Assembly: GCF_001667585.1 (NCBI RefSeq)
Contig: NZ_LZJZ01000068.1
Coordinates: 23,656 to 87,655 of the forward strand
Source of the DNA: Mycobacterium sp. E2733
GTDB taxonomy: Bacteria; Actinomycetota; Actinomycetes; Mycobacteriales; Mycobacteriaceae
Direction: 5' to 3'
Length of the DNA: 64,000 bases
Position 1 is the stretch's first letter. Each line of letters begins with the position of its first letter. The notes beneath the pieces are model-generated. The model worked only from the letters and a program-made list of their open reading frames with translations, was not told the origin of the DNA and did not search any database. Positions 63,359-64,000 of the stretch are shown here, piece by piece. The position numbers and the translations under genes are program-made.

Positions 63359-63760
63359 TCAGGAAGGTTCGCCGGGTTCCTCGGCGGGAGAATCGTCGTC
63401 GAGGACGCTGACCGCGATGCCGTACGGCAGGAACCGCACCTTGCGCTTGGGGTCGACGTTGTTCTTGTTGGCCCTCAGCGCGTCGAGCTCGGTCGCATAA
63501 ACCTGTTCGACGTGCGCGCCGCCGTCTGCGTCCACCGTGTAGATCGCCCAGACGCCGTCGCCGGCCTCCCCCGTGGTCTCGGGCTCCGGCCGGGGGCGCC
63601 GGGACAGGTCTTCGAAGAACGACGACCACCCGGTCCGGGCTCCGGGTGCCGCGACAAATTTGCTGACCCGCTCGAACATGTCGCGCAGCCCCTCGCTGCC
63701 CTCGCGGATCACTCGATCGAACTCGTCGGGATCAAATCCGAACGCACCGTATTCGCCCAC
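63359..63760 (-). CDS. Conserved mycobacterial hypothetical protein (133 aa)
   Basis: GTG 63760 has GGAGG four bases upstream. The protein is acidic and soluble, with FGFDPDEFDRVIREGSEGLR at the start and DGVWAIYTVDADGGAHVEQV, then RVRFLPYG-like KVRFLPYGIAVSVLDDD. No known domain. Convergent with the DUF3060 gene, stops 3 bp apart. Confidence 0.75.
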   Translation of the reverse strand: MGEYGAFGFDPDEFDRVIREGSEGLRDMFERVSKFVAAPGARTGWSSFFEDLSRRPRPEPETTGEAGDGVWAIYTVDADGGAHVEQVYATELDALRANKNNVDPKRKVRFLPYGIAVSVLDDDSPAEEPGEPS

Positions 63761-63776
63761 GCGACCTCCTCGCCGC

Positions 63777-64000
63777 TCGTGCCGTCACCGCCCAGTGTGC
63801 GCGCAGTCGCGGCCTTGCGCCATGCCGTTACGGCGGCGGCGGGGGCGGCGCCGGCGGGGTGATGGGAATCGGCACCGTGACGAACGGGAAATGCAGGTAC
63901 ATCGTGACCGGCGGCTGGGCCGGCGCGGCGATCGGCGGCACCCGGGAAGGCGCGCTCGCGGGCGGCTACAAACTGGTGTCGACGGGAGTGACCCGCCGAG
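63777..64000. other. Unassigned sequence at the right edge
   Basis: Both strands are open in part. The minus strand ends with a short Pro-rich frame closed by TAA near 63828 but stopped again about 36 codons upstream. The plus strand has ATG 63862 followed by a Gly-rich frame that runs off the window (GGWAGAAIGG). The sequence is too short to choose. Confidence 0.3.

Noticed and set aside
1..64000. CRISPR arrays, rRNA, complete tRNA genes, insertion sequences with transposase
   Set aside because: No regularly spaced direct repeats, no rRNA-like sequence, no complete tRNA cloverleaf and no transposase were seen.

Overview
The window comes from a high-GC slow-growing Mycobacterium, most like the M. 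avium complex. The right third carries typical mycobacterial genes: a LipJ-type hydrolase-cyclase, an LdtMt1-like L,D-transpeptidase, tandem DUF732 secreted proteins, tandem GAP-family membrane proteins, a PAP2-diacylglycerol kinase fusion and an Rv0315-like GH16 protein. The species cannot be fixed from the sequence alone.

The left three quarters (1-47557) is accessory DNA stacked at a tRNA-Gly gene. A 48-bp repeat equal to the 3' half of tRNA-Gly(CCC) occurs at 17878-17925 and, identically, at 47510-47557. Neither copy has the 5' half, so the intact tRNA gene should lie left of the window, with at least two islands in tandem behind it. Island A runs from beyond the left edge to 17925. Island B is 17926-47557. 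Paired 11-bp-phased repeats near the junctions look like integrase arm sites.

Island A is a defence island. It holds a DUF1998-type SF2 helicase (3622 leftward off the edge), a 362-aa partner and a 955-aa large protein in one operon, which is a Druantia-like layout. A full-length second copy of the large protein lies at 9393-12530, with an XRE regulator between the two. Upstream are a broken OGG-fold gene, a compact SF2 helicase translationally coupled to a CBS-HEPN protein, and a separate HEPN protein. The island ends in a remnant of tRNA-Leu.

Island B starts with a lower-GC module: a phosphoribosyltransferase-fold protein and a metallo-beta-lactamase-fold protein in one operon, convergent with a patatin phospholipase. 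Next come a tyrosine integrase and a small phage- or satellite-like core: two small proteins, a hairpin region and a primase-helicase with a damaged N-terminus. Then follow a GmrSD-type (BrxU-like) type IV restriction protein with a divergent PD-(D/E)XK-like protein. Last is a tightly coupled BREX operon, brxE-brxA-brxB-brxC-pglX-pglZ-brxL. It mixes type 1 and type 6 parts, and its BrxL ends in an AlbA/Schlafen domain where a Lon-type domain is expected. A plausible division of labour is BREX against unmodified phage DNA, GmrSD against modified DNA, and the HEPN and patatin proteins as abortive-infection effectors; this is inference.

The chromosomal part (47651-64000) holds a sugar-alcohol dehydrogenase-xylulokinase pair, cell-wall and lipid genes, small secreted proteins, a GT-C glycosyltransferase, a GH16 glucanase-like protein, a quinone-reductase-like enzyme and a DUF3060 membrane protein.
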